Shown: positions 9,454-17,645 of the stretch, piece by piece
Position numbering within the stretch: the stretch's first letter is position 1
Layout: each line of letters starts with the position of its first letter
Assembly (NCBI RefSeq): GCF_014873145.1
Contig: NZ_JADBEK010000001.1
Coordinates: forward strand, 8,928,001-8,992,000
DNA: 64,000 bases
Direction: 5' to 3'
DNA from: Nonomuraea angiospora
Lineage (GTDB): Bacteria > Actinomycetota > Actinomycetes > Streptosporangiales > Streptosporangiaceae
The notes under the pieces: model-generated
The model's database searches: none
What the model was told of the DNA's origin: nothing
What the model saw: the letters and a program-made list of their open reading frames with translations, nothing else
Made by a program: the position numbers and the translations under genes

Positions 9454-10329
9454 TCAGCTCTTGGTGAAGGTCCACCGTCCGTCCGCGTGCACCGTCACCA
9501 GGACCGTTCCATCCGGTAGCAGCACTTCGCCGCGGTATGAGCCGATCTCGTTCACCAGATTCTCCCGTGACTGCTCCGCGTAGGAGGTCACGATGAAGTT
9601 GCTGCTCCCGGAGTGGTCGGCCTTCACGGTGGTCAGGCCGGAGGCGGCCGGAGACAGCAGGAGCACTTCATCGCCGCGCCCGGAGATGCGGTCACCGCCC
9701 CACTCCCGGGCCATCGTCAGCGGCTTCAACGTGAGCGTCCAGGCCCCGTCCGCCTTGATCTTGAAGCCGCGCAGCACCTTGCCGTGGTCTTCGTTGACGA
9801 TGACCGTGCCGTTGTAGGCGCCGATCTCGTTCACGATCGACGCCTGCTCGGCGCCGCCCGGGTCGATCGGGTTGACGATGAAGTTCGCCCCTCCCTGGTG
9901 TGTGAGCGTCGCCAGCAGGATGTTCTCGGTCTCTTCGACCTTGAGCACCTTGTCCCCGGCACCCCGATAGGTGCGCGGCTTCGCCACGGTCGGCGACGGG
10001 GTCGGCGTCGGCGCGGGCTCCTCCTGGGCGGCCGGTGCCGACGTCTCCTCCTGGCCGGTGGAACTGGTCGGCGTCTGCTCAGCGACCACGAGCCGGTCGC
10101 GCCCGTTCGCGGATCGCCCGCCCGGCCCGATGAGCATTCCGACCACGGCGAACACCAGGAAGAGCACGAAGACACCGCCGACGATGCCGCCGACCACCTT
10201 CAGCCCCGTGTGCGTCTTCCGCGGCCGGGGAGGTGGGTGCGGATACCCGTAGCCATGCCCGGGTGGTGGACCCTGTGGCGGGTAGCCGCCGTAGGGCGGT
10301 CCTTGCGGGGGGCCGTACTGGTGAGACAT
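9454..10329 (-). CDS. Membrane-anchored protein with two tandem beta repeats
   Basis: The 291-residue product starts at ATG 10329 (GGAG five bases upstream; the frame before it is not coding). Order of parts: a Gly/Pro/Tyr-rich cytoplasmic tail (residues 1-40), one transmembrane helix (KVVGGIVGGVFVLFLVFAVV), a Pro/Thr-rich linker, then two homologous extracellular repeats of about 80 residues. Each repeat has the pattern FIV...NEIG-Y-G-V followed by G-W-T-T: SIVNEIGAYNGTVIV with GAWTLTL, then NLVNEIGSYRGEVLL with GRWTFTKS. The repeats suggest an internal duplication of a small beta-sandwich. The function is unknown; a ligand-binding or surface role is inferred. Confidence 0.75.
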   Translation of the reverse strand: MSHQYGPPQGPPYGGYPPQGPPPGHGYGYPHPPPRPRKTHTGLKVVGGIVGGVFVLFLVFAVVGMLIGPGGRSANGRDRLVVAEQTPTSSTGQEETSAPAAQEEPAPTPTPSPTVAKPRTYRGAGDKVLKVEETENILLATLTHQGGANFIVNPIDPGGAEQASIVNEIGAYNGTVIVNEDHGKVLRGFKIKADGAWTLTLKPLTMAREWGGDRISGRGDEVLLLSPAASGLTTVKADHSGSSNFIVTSYAEQSRENLVNEIGSYRGEVLLPDGTVLVTVHADGRWTFTKS

Positions 10330-11379
10330 GGCAACTCCAACGAGGGTGGCCCGACGTAAACGCACATCGCTGCCCGCTGCGACCTGCGTTACAAGATTCC
10401 AACCGTGCGCATGCGGATCGCCCTCTTTGCGGAGTTGTTCGAAATGCGGATCGGTCCGCCGTAATCACGGCGGACCGGACCCTTTTCTGCTTTTTTGGCG
10501 CTTACTCGATGTGCAGCACCGTCCAGCGGGGTGGGGTTCCTTGGTACAGCACGTCAGCGCAGTCGCAGTTCCCGCAACCGGGAGTCATGTCTATGCACCC
10601 TCCTCGCGTAGAGCCTTGGGCCTTGTACCCACAGTGACATGCTCATACGCTGCCGTACATGGTGGAGTTCCGTATCCCCGCGGCAGACTTGCGTCTCGGC
10701 GATGAAGTCGAAATGTAGGAAAAGTACCCGATAAATCCGCACTTCCGAAATCCTGGCAGCCCGGGAATTGCTGTCAGGTAGCGGAGCTGCTCGACAAGGG
10801 CCTGCGGGAATATCTGGATGAGAAAGACCAGTCGATCCAGCCCGAGACGATCGGCGCTGCCCTCGTGCGGAAACCCATCCAGGAGGGCCTAGGGACTGCA
10901 TGACACCGCCATGGGGCTCTCCCTCGACGCCAAGCACATCACGATGACAATACGGGCGAGCTTCGTCACGCACGACGTTGTCACGGTCCCACGCGCGGAC
11001 TCGACTCCTGAGGCCAGGGCGCTCCGCCTGCAGTCGGCCGACCGGCCAGCCGGCGATGACGCCGTGACGCCTGTGCGCGTACACGTGTGGCACCTGCGCA
11101 GGCCGCGGATCGGGCGCACGATTCCATGCGCGGCTCCGACCACCATCAACACAGGTCGTACGGCTCGGCTGACACCTCGCGGAGGTGTCCCGACAGGGGA
11201 GAGGGTGCCACGCGCGGGCTCCTACGGTCGGCACGCTGCGCCAGGTATTGCGACACCCCCGCGACACTTCGTCCGACGCCGCTCCTTCCCTGCGCCGTGG
11301 ACTTTTCTCCGGATGACCCAGCCCGGGGAGCGAGCTTCGCTGGAGCCGAAGTCGATGTCCCCAGGACATCCTTCGTCCA
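10330..11379. other. Accessory non-coding stretch with a gene remnant and hairpin
   Basis: About 1,050 bases without a convincing gene; base composition is less GC-biased than in neighbouring genes and open frames on the two strands look random. At 10778-10903 the plus strand encodes a protein-like tail (VAELLDKGLREYLDEKDQSI... ending at TGA 10901) without any start codon in frame, so it is probably the C-terminus of a lost gene. A perfect 8-bp hairpin (GACACCTC/GAGGTGTC) lies at 11171-11189. I see no transposase. Confidence 0.45.
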
Positions 11380-11433
11380 GCGCCTCCTACCGGTACGCCA
11401 TCGATAGATGGATCGCGTACCGGTAGGAGACGC
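11380..11433. terminator. Long perfect inverted repeat after the ROK kinase gene
   Basis: Arms TCCTACCGGTACGC (11385-11398) and GCGTACCGGTAGGA (11415-11428) are perfect complements over 14 bp. With one mismatch the stem extends to 11380 and 11433 (19 bp). The 16-base centre itself holds a 5-bp stem with a GATA loop. It begins 12 bases after the ROK gene stop on the minus strand. A terminator is the simplest reading, but no T-run follows; a protein-binding palindrome is possible. Confidence 0.55.
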
Positions 11434-11444
11434 TCAAGGGCCGC

Positions 11445-12356
11445 CTAACGGGCCATGGACGCCAAACGGGCTGCTCCCGCCAGGGCCGCATCCACGCCAA
11501 GCGTGCTCTGCTGGACCTGCACCGCCCGGACGAACGCCAGCCCGGCCACGTCATCGAGGATGCGCTCCAACGGATCGAACAGCACCTTCCCGGCCGCCGA
11601 CACGCCACCCCCGATGACCACGGTGGTGATCTCGACCGCGGCCGCCGTGGAGGCGATCATTCCGGCCAGCGCCCGCGCACCGCGTTCGAACGCCGCCACC
11701 GCGGCCGGATCACCCGCCGCCGCGTCCCTGGCGAGCGCTCGGGCGTCCGCCTTCTCCTCCGATCCATTGAGCGCGGGGGACCACCCGTTGTCCAAGGCCC
11801 AGCGGGCGAGGTTGGGTCCGCTGGCGTAGCGCTCGACACAGCCCCGGCCGCCGCACTCGCACCGCTCGCCGTTGGGGTCGATGGACATGTGACCGACATG
11901 TCCGGCATTCCCGGTCGGTCCCAGGAGCGGCATGCCGTCGATCACCAATCCACCGCCGATCCCGGTGGACACGACGATTCCGAGCAGGGACGTACTGTCG
12001 CGTCCTGCTCCCAACCAGTGCTCGCCGAGCGCGAAGCACTGTGCGTCGCCGGCGAGCACGGTGGGCAGCCCTGTCAGCTTCCGCACCTCCTCGCGCAAGG
12101 GGAATCCGCGCCAGCTGGGCATGTTCACCGGGCTCACCGTTCCGGCGGCCAGGTCCAGCGGTCCGGCGCATCCGATCCCGACGGCTTCCGGCGGTGGGCC
12201 GCCTTCGGTCACTTCCGTGATGAGGGCCGTCAGGGCGGACATGACGTCCGTGCGCGGCGTAGGCCGGGTGCCGGAACGCAACACGGAACCTTCCTCGTCC
12301 ACCAGTGCGGCGGCGAGCTTGGTTCCTCCGATGTCGATGGCAAGTACGTAGTTCAT
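11445..12356 (-). CDS. ROK family sugar kinase
   Basis: The 303-residue cytoplasmic kinase phosphorylates a hexose or amino sugar with ATP. Visible family marks: the N-terminal phosphate loop LAIDIGGTKLAAALVD, VGIGCAGPLD, the VVSTGIGGGLVIDG nucleotide segment, GHVGHMSIDPNGERC with the ROK zinc motif CECGGRGCVE, and VIGGGVSAAG near the C-terminus. There is no N-terminal helix-turn-helix, so it is a kinase and not a ROK repressor. The start ATG 12356 overlaps the stop of a preceding gene remnant (TGATG) and has no ribosome site of its own, implying coupled translation. Substrate specificity cannot be read from sequence; glucose is the default guess. Confidence 0.9.
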   Translation of the reverse strand: MNYVLAIDIGGTKLAAALVDEEGSVLRSGTRPTPRTDVMSALTALITEVTEGGPPPEAVGIGCAGPLDLAAGTVSPVNMPSWRGFPLREEVRKLTGLPTVLAGDAQCFALGEHWLGAGRDSTSLLGIVVSTGIGGGLVIDGMPLLGPTGNAGHVGHMSIDPNGERCECGGRGCVERYASGPNLARWALDNGWSPALNGSEEKADARALARDAAAGDPAAVAAFERGARALAGMIASTAAAVEITTVVIGGGVSAAGKVLFDPLERILDDVAGLAFVRAVQVQQSTLGVDAALAGAARLASMAR

Positions 12357-12493
12357 CAATGTTTGTGGTGTTTGTCGGGCTGGCGGGGATCGCCAGGGTG
12401 TTCCAGTCCGGGCACGAGTTCTACCTTCTTGGCGCGCATGTCATCCAGCCACCGCGCGAAGGCTCTCCGGCGCGCGGCATCCAGCAGCGTCAC
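12356..12493 (-). pseudogene. C-terminal remnant of a parvulin-like (PpiC) gene
   Basis: From GTG 12493 the minus strand encodes 45 residues, VTLLDAARRRAFARWLDDMR and onward, ending with EHPGDPRQPD and a His-rich tail, before TGA 12358. This tail (…RWLD…V…PGxEHPGDPxQPDN.H.H) is, from memory, the conserved C-terminus of an actinobacterial parvulin-type peptidyl-prolyl isomerase family of about 250-300 residues. The frame stays open upstream to about 12721, but that part is Pro-rich and not family-like, so the 5' two-thirds are gone. The remnant still abuts the ROK start (TGATG). It could persist as a translational leader for the kinase. Confidence 0.5.
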
Positions 12494-12938
12494 TCCACCT
12501 CGGCTCAGTGGAGGGGCATGGGGGTGATTCGAGGTGCTGTGGTGAGTAGGCGGTCGGGGGCTTCTTGGTTCTGATGGGACTGCGGGAGGTTGGCTTGGGT
12601 CAGGGAGTGCAGGGGGAGGTGGGGGGAGCTGAGGCCGGTGGATTTCATCAGGCGGAACGGCAAGGGGACCTCCGACCTCCGTGAGCATGTTGCTGGCGCC
12701 CGCAACACTAAGCCCTTCCAAGATCAATGACAACGATGTCAACGATTGCCTGTGGATAACTGGGGCCGACTGCCTGGTGTCTGTGGATAACTTGTGGGTG
12801 TTCGTGCCTCGGACGCAGAGAGCGGTCTGCCGGCAGGGGGCGGCCGGGGACGAGCTCTCCAAAGCATCGGTAAAGGGCGGGTGACTGCTGTCGGGAGTGG
12901 CGTGTCGAGGGGCCGGAGGGACATGGAAGGATTGCCGC
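12494..12938. other. Intergenic upstream of folD
   Basis: This 445-bp region contains the two DnaA boxes at 12751-12790, the GAAGG ribosome site of folD, and no supported gene. The part next to the ROK cluster (12500-12700) is an open Pro-rich frame on the minus strand that I take as non-coding. Confidence 0.4.
12751..12790 (+). promoter_or_regulatory. Pair of perfect DnaA boxes
   Basis: TGTGGATAA (complement TTATCCACA, the strong DnaA-box consensus) occurs at 12751-12759 and again at 12782-12790. Both lie in the same orientation, 31 bp apart (close to three helical turns), within a longer shared CTGTGGATAACT. The pair lies 150-190 bp upstream of the folD start. It may be a DnaA-regulated promoter element or a small DnaA titration site; no replication-origin genes are nearby. 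Confidence 0.6.
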
Positions 12939-13787
12939 ATGAGCGCAGTGAAACTCGACGGCAAGGCGACCGCCGCCAAGATAAAGGCAGACCTCACGAC
13001 CCGAGTGGCCGCGCTCAAGGAACGCGGCATCACGCCCGGCCTGGGCACCGTCCTCGTGGGTGACGACCCCGGCAGCCAGATCTACGTCGCGGGCAAGCAC
13101 CGTGACTGCGCGGAGGTGGGCATCGCCTCCATCCGCGTCGACCTCCCGGCCAGCGCCACCCAGGCCGAGGTCGAGGCGGCCATCGACGAGCTCAACGCCT
13201 CACCCGAGTGCACCGGCTACATCGTCCAGCTCCCCCTCCCCAGGCACCTCGACGCGATGGCCCTGCTCGAGCGCATGGACCCGGCCAAGGACGCCGACGG
13301 CCTCCACCCGATCAACCTGGGCCGCCTCGTCCACATGGTCGACGCCCCGCTCCCGTGCACCCCGCACGGCATCGTGCTGCTCCTGCAGGAGTACGGCGTG
13401 CCGATCAAGGGCGCCGAGGTGGCCGTGGTCGGGCGCGGCATCACGGTGGGCCGTTCGCTGGGCCTCCTGCTCACCCGCCGCAGCGAGAACGCGACCGTGA
13501 CCCTCTGCCACACCGGCACCCAGGACCTGGCCGGGCACGTTCGCCGGGCGGACATCGTGGTGGCGGCGGCGGGCGTACCCGACCTGATCACCCGTGACAT
13601 GGTCAAGCCCGGCGCGGCCGTCCTCGACGTGGGGGTCTCCCGGGTCAACGGCAAGATCGCCGGTGACGTGGCGCTGGACGTGGCGGAGGTAGCGGGGTTC
13701 CTGACGCCCAACCCGGGTGGCGTCGGGCCCATGACCCGCGCCCTGCTGCTGTCCAACGTGGTCGAGGCGGCCGAACGCGCCCAATGA
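12939..13787 (+). CDS. folD: Methylenetetrahydrofolate dehydrogenase/cyclohydrolase
   Basis: The 282-residue enzyme interconverts 5,10-methylene-THF and 10-formyl-THF with NADP, supplying the cofactor used by PurN and PurH nearby. Motifs present: [20 protein letters not shown] (with the catalytic Lys region), [13 protein letters not shown], the [11 protein letters not shown] signature, [27 protein letters not shown] (NADP-binding; usual IVG RSN.VG) and the C-terminal [19 protein letters not shown]. The start ATG 12939 has GAAGG eight bases upstream. The stop codon lies inside a tandem repeat array. Confidence 0.97.
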   Translation: MSAVKLDGKATAAKIKADLTTRVAALKERGITPGLGTVLVGDDPGSQIYVAGKHRDCAEVGIASIRVDLPASATQAEVEAAIDELNASPECTGYIVQLPLPRHLDAMALLERMDPAKDADGLHPINLGRLVHMVDAPLPCTPHGIVLLLQEYGVPIKGAEVAVVGRGITVGRSLGLLLTRRSENATVTLCHTGTQDLAGHVRRADIVVAAAGVPDLITRDMVKPGAAVLDVGVSRVNGKIAGDVALDVAEVAGFLTPNPGGVGPMTRALLLSNVVEAAERAQ

Positions 13788-13917
13788 GCCGCTGAGCCCA
13801 ATGAGGCGCGGAGCCAATGAGCCGCTGAGCCCAATGAGGCGCGGAGCCAATGAGCCGCTGAGCCCAATGAGCTGCTGAGCTCAATGAGGCGCGGAGCCCA
13901 ATGAGTCGCTGACTGAG
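13784..13917. repeat. Tandem array of 16-17 bp units at the folD 3' end
   Basis: Eight contiguous units, each beginning ATGAG, alternate between two types: ATGAGCCGCTGAGCCCA (17 bp) and ATGAGGCGCGGAGCCA (16 bp), giving a higher-order period of about 33 bp. The last unit (13901) is degenerate. The first unit contains the folD stop codon (TGA 13785-13787). The array occupies the gap between folD and the convergent aldehyde dehydrogenase gene. Each unit has an imperfect palindrome, so the transcript could fold into a series of small hairpins. Confidence 0.9.
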
Positions 13918-13937
13918 CGCGCCGCGCCTGAAGGGCC

Positions 13938-13972
13938 GTCTCAAGCGCAGGCCGTGTCTCAAGCGCAGGCCG
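13938..13972. repeat. Short direct repeat
   Basis: GTCTCAAGCGCAGGCCG occurs twice (13938-13954 and 13956-13972) with a one-base spacer, next to the larger array. Its significance is unclear. Confidence 0.8.
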
Positions 13973-14022
13973 CCGGAAGCGCGGAGCGCCGCTCGCCCGC
14001 GGCGCCCCGTGCGGGCCGTCCC

Positions 14023-15483
14023 CTAGAACGGGTACGTGGCGATGTCCCCCTGCATGGTGACCCACTGCGTCTCGGTGAAGGCGTCGACGTTCGCCCCGGT
14101 GCCGCCGAAGCGCGCCCCCGTCCCCGAGGCCCCCACCCCGCCGAACGGCGCCACGGCCTCGTCGTCCACGGTCTGGTCGTTGATGTGCACGATCCCCGTC
14201 GGCACCAGGTCGGCCAGCGCCATCCCCTTCATCACGTCCCGCGTGAGAACGCCCAGCGACAGGCCGTACTCCGAGTCCGCGGCCAGCGCCGCCGCCTCCT
14301 CCAGCGTGGCGAACGTCGTCACCGGCGCCACCGGCCCGAACACCTCCTCCGCGTACGCCGGCGCGCTCACCGGCACCTCGGCCAGTACGGTCGGCCGGTA
14401 GAACAGCCCCTCGTACGTCCCCCCGGCGGCGAGCCGGGCCCCGGCGGAGACGCTCGCGGTGACCAGCTGGTGTACCCGGTCGCGCTGCCCGGCGTCGATC
14501 AGGGGCCCGAGCGCGACCTGGCCGGTGGCGGGGTCGCCCACCGGTAGGCCTGTGGCCTTGGCGGCCAGGCGCTCGACGTACTCCTCGGCCACGGCCTCGT
14601 GCACGAGGTGCCGCCCCGAGGTCATGCAGATCTGCCCCTGGTGGAAGAAGGACGCCCACGCGCCCGCCGACGCGGCGGCCCCGAGGTCGGCGTCGTCGAA
14701 GACGACCAGCGCCGAGTTCCCGCCCAGCTCCAGGTGGACTCGCTTGAGCAGGCGGGCCGCCGCCTCGCCCACCTTGCGCCCGGTGGCGGTGGAGCCGGTG
14801 AAGGAGATCACGGGGATGTTCGGGTCGGCGACCAGCGCCTGACCGGCCTCGGGGCCGCCGGGCAGCACGTGCAGGAGCCCGCTCGGCAGCCCGGCCTCCT
14901 CGAAGACGCGCGCGATCGAGAAGCCGCCGCACACGGCCGTACGCTGGTCCGGCTTGAACACCACCGCGTTCCCCAGCGCCAGGGCCGGGGCGACCGACCG
15001 GATGCCCAGGATCAGCGGGAAGTTGAACGGCGCGATCACCCCCACCACCCCGACCGGCACCCGGCGGGCGAAGCTGAGCCGCCTGCGGGCCGTCGGCAGC
15101 ACCTCTCCCAGGGGTTGCGAGGCCAGCGCCGCCGCCTCGTAGCACTCCTGCGCCGCCACGTGCGTCTCGAACCCCGCCTTGCCCGGCACGCCGCCGGACT
15201 CCCTGACGATCCAGTCCTGGATCTCCTGCGCGTGCTCCTCGAACAGCCGTCCGGCCCGCCGCAGCAGCGCCGCCCGCTCCTCGTACGGGGTGGCGGCCCA
15301 CGCCCGCTGCTCCGACCGGGCCCGTACGGCGGCGGCCGCCACGTCGTCGGCGCCGGCGGTGCCCGCGCGGCCGAGTTCGTCGCCGGTGGCGGGCTCGATG
15401 ACGGGCACGTCACCGGCGCGCGAGGCCGTCCATCCGCCGTCGAAGATCGAGCCCGTCCAGATCTTGGGGTCGAGGAACGTCAT
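14023..15483 (-). CDS. Benzaldehyde dehydrogenase-like aldehyde dehydrogenase
   Basis: The 486-residue NAD(P)-dependent aldehyde dehydrogenase oxidises an aldehyde, probably aromatic, to the acid. Motifs: the cofactor-site APFNFPLILGIRS and FTGSTATGRKVGE, the catalytic Glu in VHLELGGNSALVVFDDADL and the catalytic Cys in HQGQICMTSGRH, then EEVFGPVAPV and the C-terminal PFGGVGASGTGARFGG. The gene lies 10 bp downstream of a benzoylformate decarboxylase-like gene, which would deliver benzaldehyde, so XylC/MdlD-type activity is inferred. The start ATG 15483 has AGGAGG six bases upstream. Confidence 0.88.
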   Translation of the reverse strand: MTFLDPKIWTGSIFDGGWTASRAGDVPVIEPATGDELGRAGTAGADDVAAAAVRARSEQRAWAATPYEERAALLRRAGRLFEEHAQEIQDWIVRESGGVPGKAGFETHVAAQECYEAAALASQPLGEVLPTARRRLSFARRVPVGVVGVIAPFNFPLILGIRSVAPALALGNAVVFKPDQRTAVCGGFSIARVFEEAGLPSGLLHVLPGGPEAGQALVADPNIPVISFTGSTATGRKVGEAAARLLKRVHLELGGNSALVVFDDADLGAAASAGAWASFFHQGQICMTSGRHLVHEAVAEEYVERLAAKATGLPVGDPATGQVALGPLIDAGQRDRVHQLVTASVSAGARLAAGGTYEGLFYRPTVLAEVPVSAPAYAEEVFGPVAPVTTFATLEEAAALAADSEYGLSLGVLTRDVMKGMALADLVPTGIVHINDQTVDDEAVAPFGGVGASGTGARFGGTGANVDAFTETQWVTMQGDIATYPF

Positions 15484-15493
15484 GGTGAGCCTC

Positions 15494-17194
15494 CTAAGGC
15501 TGGAAGTCCGGATCCACGGTCACGGTCACGCCGAGCAGCAGGGGCTCCTCACGGGCCGCGAGCGACGGCAGCACCTCGTCGAGGGCCGCCCTCAGCTCGT
15601 CGTACGAGTCCACCCGCCTGGCGGGGCAGCCCAGGGACCTGGCCAGGCCGCCCATGTCCACCTCGGTGAACGGCGGCCACGGCGCCTTGCCGCCCTGCTT
15701 GTCGGCCAGCCGGTCCATGATCGCGTACCGGCCGTTGGTGAGCACGACGAACAGCGCGCCCACCCGGTAGTGCGTGGCGCTCCAGAGGGCGTGCACGCCG
15801 TACAGGGCGGACCCGTCGCCCACGACGGCGACCACGGGCCGGTCGGGGAGCGCCATCCGCAGGCCCACCGCGGCGGGCACGGCGAACCCGAGCCCGCCCA
15901 TGGCGGCCGACAGGAAGCCGAGCGGGGTCCTGGCGGGCACGAGCCGGTGCAGGTCGGGGCGGGAGGAGGGGGTCTCCTCGACGAGCACGGTGTCGGCGGG
16001 CAGGCGCCGCGCCAGCTCGCGCAGCACGTGCGCCGCCCGCAACGGCCGTCCAGTGGGCGGTAGTTCGGGAATGTCCGGCGTGGGAGCCCGTTCCGCGGCC
16101 GGTGGTTCGGGGATGTCCGAGGCGGGAGCCTGTCCTGCGGCCGGTAGTTCGGCGGGAGCCCGTTCCGCGGCCGGTGACGATGGGGGCAGCAGAGCGGTCA
16201 GCCGGGCGCAGACGGCCGGGGGCGAGGCGAGGTAGGCCAGGTCGGCCGGGCTGCGATGCGCCTCGGCCGGGTCGTCCGTGATCACCGCGACCGACGTCCC
16301 CGCCGCCACCAGGGGACCGGGCGCGTACGGGTACTGCCGGAAGACCGGAGCCCCCACCGCCAGCACCACGTCGTGCCCCGCCAGCGCCTCCCGCAGCCGT
16401 ACCCGGTCGGCGGGCAGCACCCCCGCGTACTGCGGATGGTCCTGCGGGAACCCGGCCCGCCCCCCGAACGACTCCTGGAACACGGGACACCCGAGCCGCT
16501 CGGCCAGCGCGACCAGCGCGTCCCACCCAGCCCCCGCGCCCGCGCCGGCCCCCGCGCCCGTGCCGGCCCCCGCGCCGGCGCCTGCGACGATCGCCGGCGA
16601 GCGGGCCGCCGACAGCAGCTGCACCAGCGGCGCGAGGTCGTCGTCCGAGACGCCGGCGGGCCGCACCATCCGTACGGGCGCCGCCACCGTCTCCCCCGAG
16701 AAGGGCGCCTCCCAGTCGTCCATCGGCACCACGACCAGCGCGGGCCCGCGGAAGGTCGTCGCCTCGTGAAAGGCCCGGGCCACCGCCCCGGGCACGTCCT
16801 GCGCCCGTACCGGCTGGTCCACCCGCACCGGGTAGTCCCCGGCCAGCCCGCTCAGGTGCCCGGTCAGGAACGGCTCCAGCGCCAGATGCCGCCGGTCCTG
16901 CTGCCCGACCAGGATCACCAGCGGCACCCGGTTCACCCGGGCGGTGGCGATGGCGCCCACCGCGTTCCCCAGCCCGGCCGTGGTGTGCAGCACGGCCAGC
17001 GCGGGCGCCTCGTGCCCGATCGCCCACCCCGTGGCCATCCCCACCACGGACCCCTCGTGGAGCGCGAGCACGAACCGCAGGTCGTCCGGGAGCCCGGTCA
17101 GCAGGGTCACCTCGGTGGAGCCGGGGTTGCCGAAGACCGTGGTCAGCCCGTACCGCCTGAGCACGTCGAACGTGGCGTCCCTGACAGTGGTCAT
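15494..17194 (-). CDS. mdlC: Benzoylformate decarboxylase-like ThDP enzyme
   Basis: The 566-residue thiamine-diphosphate decarboxylase has the N-terminal PYR domain (VFGNPGSTE, ALHEGS with the cofactor-activating Glu, HTTAGLGNAVG) and the C-terminal PP domain with the GDGSA...N cofactor motif (AVVGDGSALYGVHALW ... VVLTNGRYAIM). It most resembles benzoylformate decarboxylase (phenylglyoxylate to benzaldehyde). Two oddities: low-complexity insertions (an Ala/Gly run near residue 210 and a Pro/Ala/Glu repeat near 365-415) make it longer than the usual 525-530. Also, the segment aligned with the catalytic His281 region reads APVFRQYPY where the Pseudomonas enzyme, from memory, reads APVFRYHQY, so that His seems absent. 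The start is ATG 17194 after AAGGGAG, overlapping the upstream remnant (ATGA). Confidence 0.8.
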   Translation of the reverse strand: MTTVRDATFDVLRRYGLTTVFGNPGSTEVTLLTGLPDDLRFVLALHEGSVVGMATGWAIGHEAPALAVLHTTAGLGNAVGAIATARVNRVPLVILVGQQDRRHLALEPFLTGHLSGLAGDYPVRVDQPVRAQDVPGAVARAFHEATTFRGPALVVVPMDDWEAPFSGETVAAPVRMVRPAGVSDDDLAPLVQLLSAARSPAIVAGAGAGAGTGAGAGAGAGAGWDALVALAERLGCPVFQESFGGRAGFPQDHPQYAGVLPADRVRLREALAGHDVVLAVGAPVFRQYPYAPGPLVAAGTSVAVITDDPAEAHRSPADLAYLASPPAVCARLTALLPPSSPAAERAPAELPAAGQAPASDIPEPPAAERAPTPDIPELPPTGRPLRAAHVLRELARRLPADTVLVEETPSSRPDLHRLVPARTPLGFLSAAMGGLGFAVPAAVGLRMALPDRPVVAVVGDGSALYGVHALWSATHYRVGALFVVLTNGRYAIMDRLADKQGGKAPWPPFTEVDMGGLARSLGCPARRVDSYDELRAALDEVLPSLAAREEPLLLGVTVTVDPDFQP

Positions 17195-17630
17195 CGCCGC
17201 TCCCTTGCCCGCTGGATCTGCCGGTAGACGTGCCCGCGCAGCTTGTCGAAGCGGGGCAGCGAACGGGTCGTCAGCTGGTCGCGTTCGGACGGCAGGTCCA
17301 CCTTCAGGTCCTCCAGGATCACGGTCGGCGACGAGCACAGCACGATCACGCGCTGCCCCAGGTAAACGGCCTCGTCGATGTCGTGGGTGACGAACAGCGT
17401 GGTCACCTCCAGGTCCCGCCACAGCCGCAGGATCAGGTCCTCCAGGTCCGCCCGGGTCTGGGCGTCCACGGCGGCGAACGGCTCGTCCATCAGCAACACC
17501 TGCGGCTGGTACGCCACCGCCCTGCGCGTACTCCTGGAACACCACGGCCATCCGCGGCGGCGGCCCGGTCACGGGCACGTCGTCCACCCGCACCTCGCCC
17601 CCACTGACCGGCAGCAGCCCCGGCGACGCA
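17191..17630 (-). pseudogene. Broken NitT/TauT-type ABC ATPase gene
   Basis: The 3' part (17191-17517) encodes the Walker B to C-terminus of an SsuB/TauB-like ATPase (QPQVLLMDEPFAAVDAQTRA, FVTHDIDEAVYLG). In a different frame, 17520-17630 encodes an earlier part of the same family (LLPVSGGEVRVDD, MAVVFQEYA, i.e. the Q-loop). The Walker A start is missing, and the stretch from Q-loop to the LSGG signature (about 70 residues) is deleted with a frameshift. The gene therefore carries both a 5' truncation and an internal deletion. Its stop still overlaps the mdlC start (ATGA). It is presumably the relic of an uptake system for an aromatic acid. Confidence 0.8.
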
Positions 17631-17645
17631 TCTGAGCGCTCCTAT

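Noticed and set aside
10554..11426. Long frames on both strands in the accessory stretch (10554-11369 minus; 10911-11426 plus)
   Set aside because: No ribosome site, no family motif, random-looking composition on both strands, and the two overlap each other.
12751..12790. Chromosomal replication origin
   Set aside because: Only two DnaA boxes, no AT-rich unwinding region, and no dnaA, dnaN or rpmH nearby.
13784..13917. CRISPR-like array
   Set aside because: Units are contiguous 16-17 bp with no unique spacers and no cas genes nearby; it is a simple tandem repeat.
13217..15301. 694-codon minus frame spanning the folD repeats and ALDH
   Set aside because: It crosses the tandem array in the wrong frame of both genes; the ALDH frame at 14023-15483 has all catalytic residues.
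15494..17593. mdlC with a 133-residue N-terminal extension
   Set aside because: The extension is the frameshifted ABC relic; ATG 17194 has a good ribosome site and gives the normal domain start.
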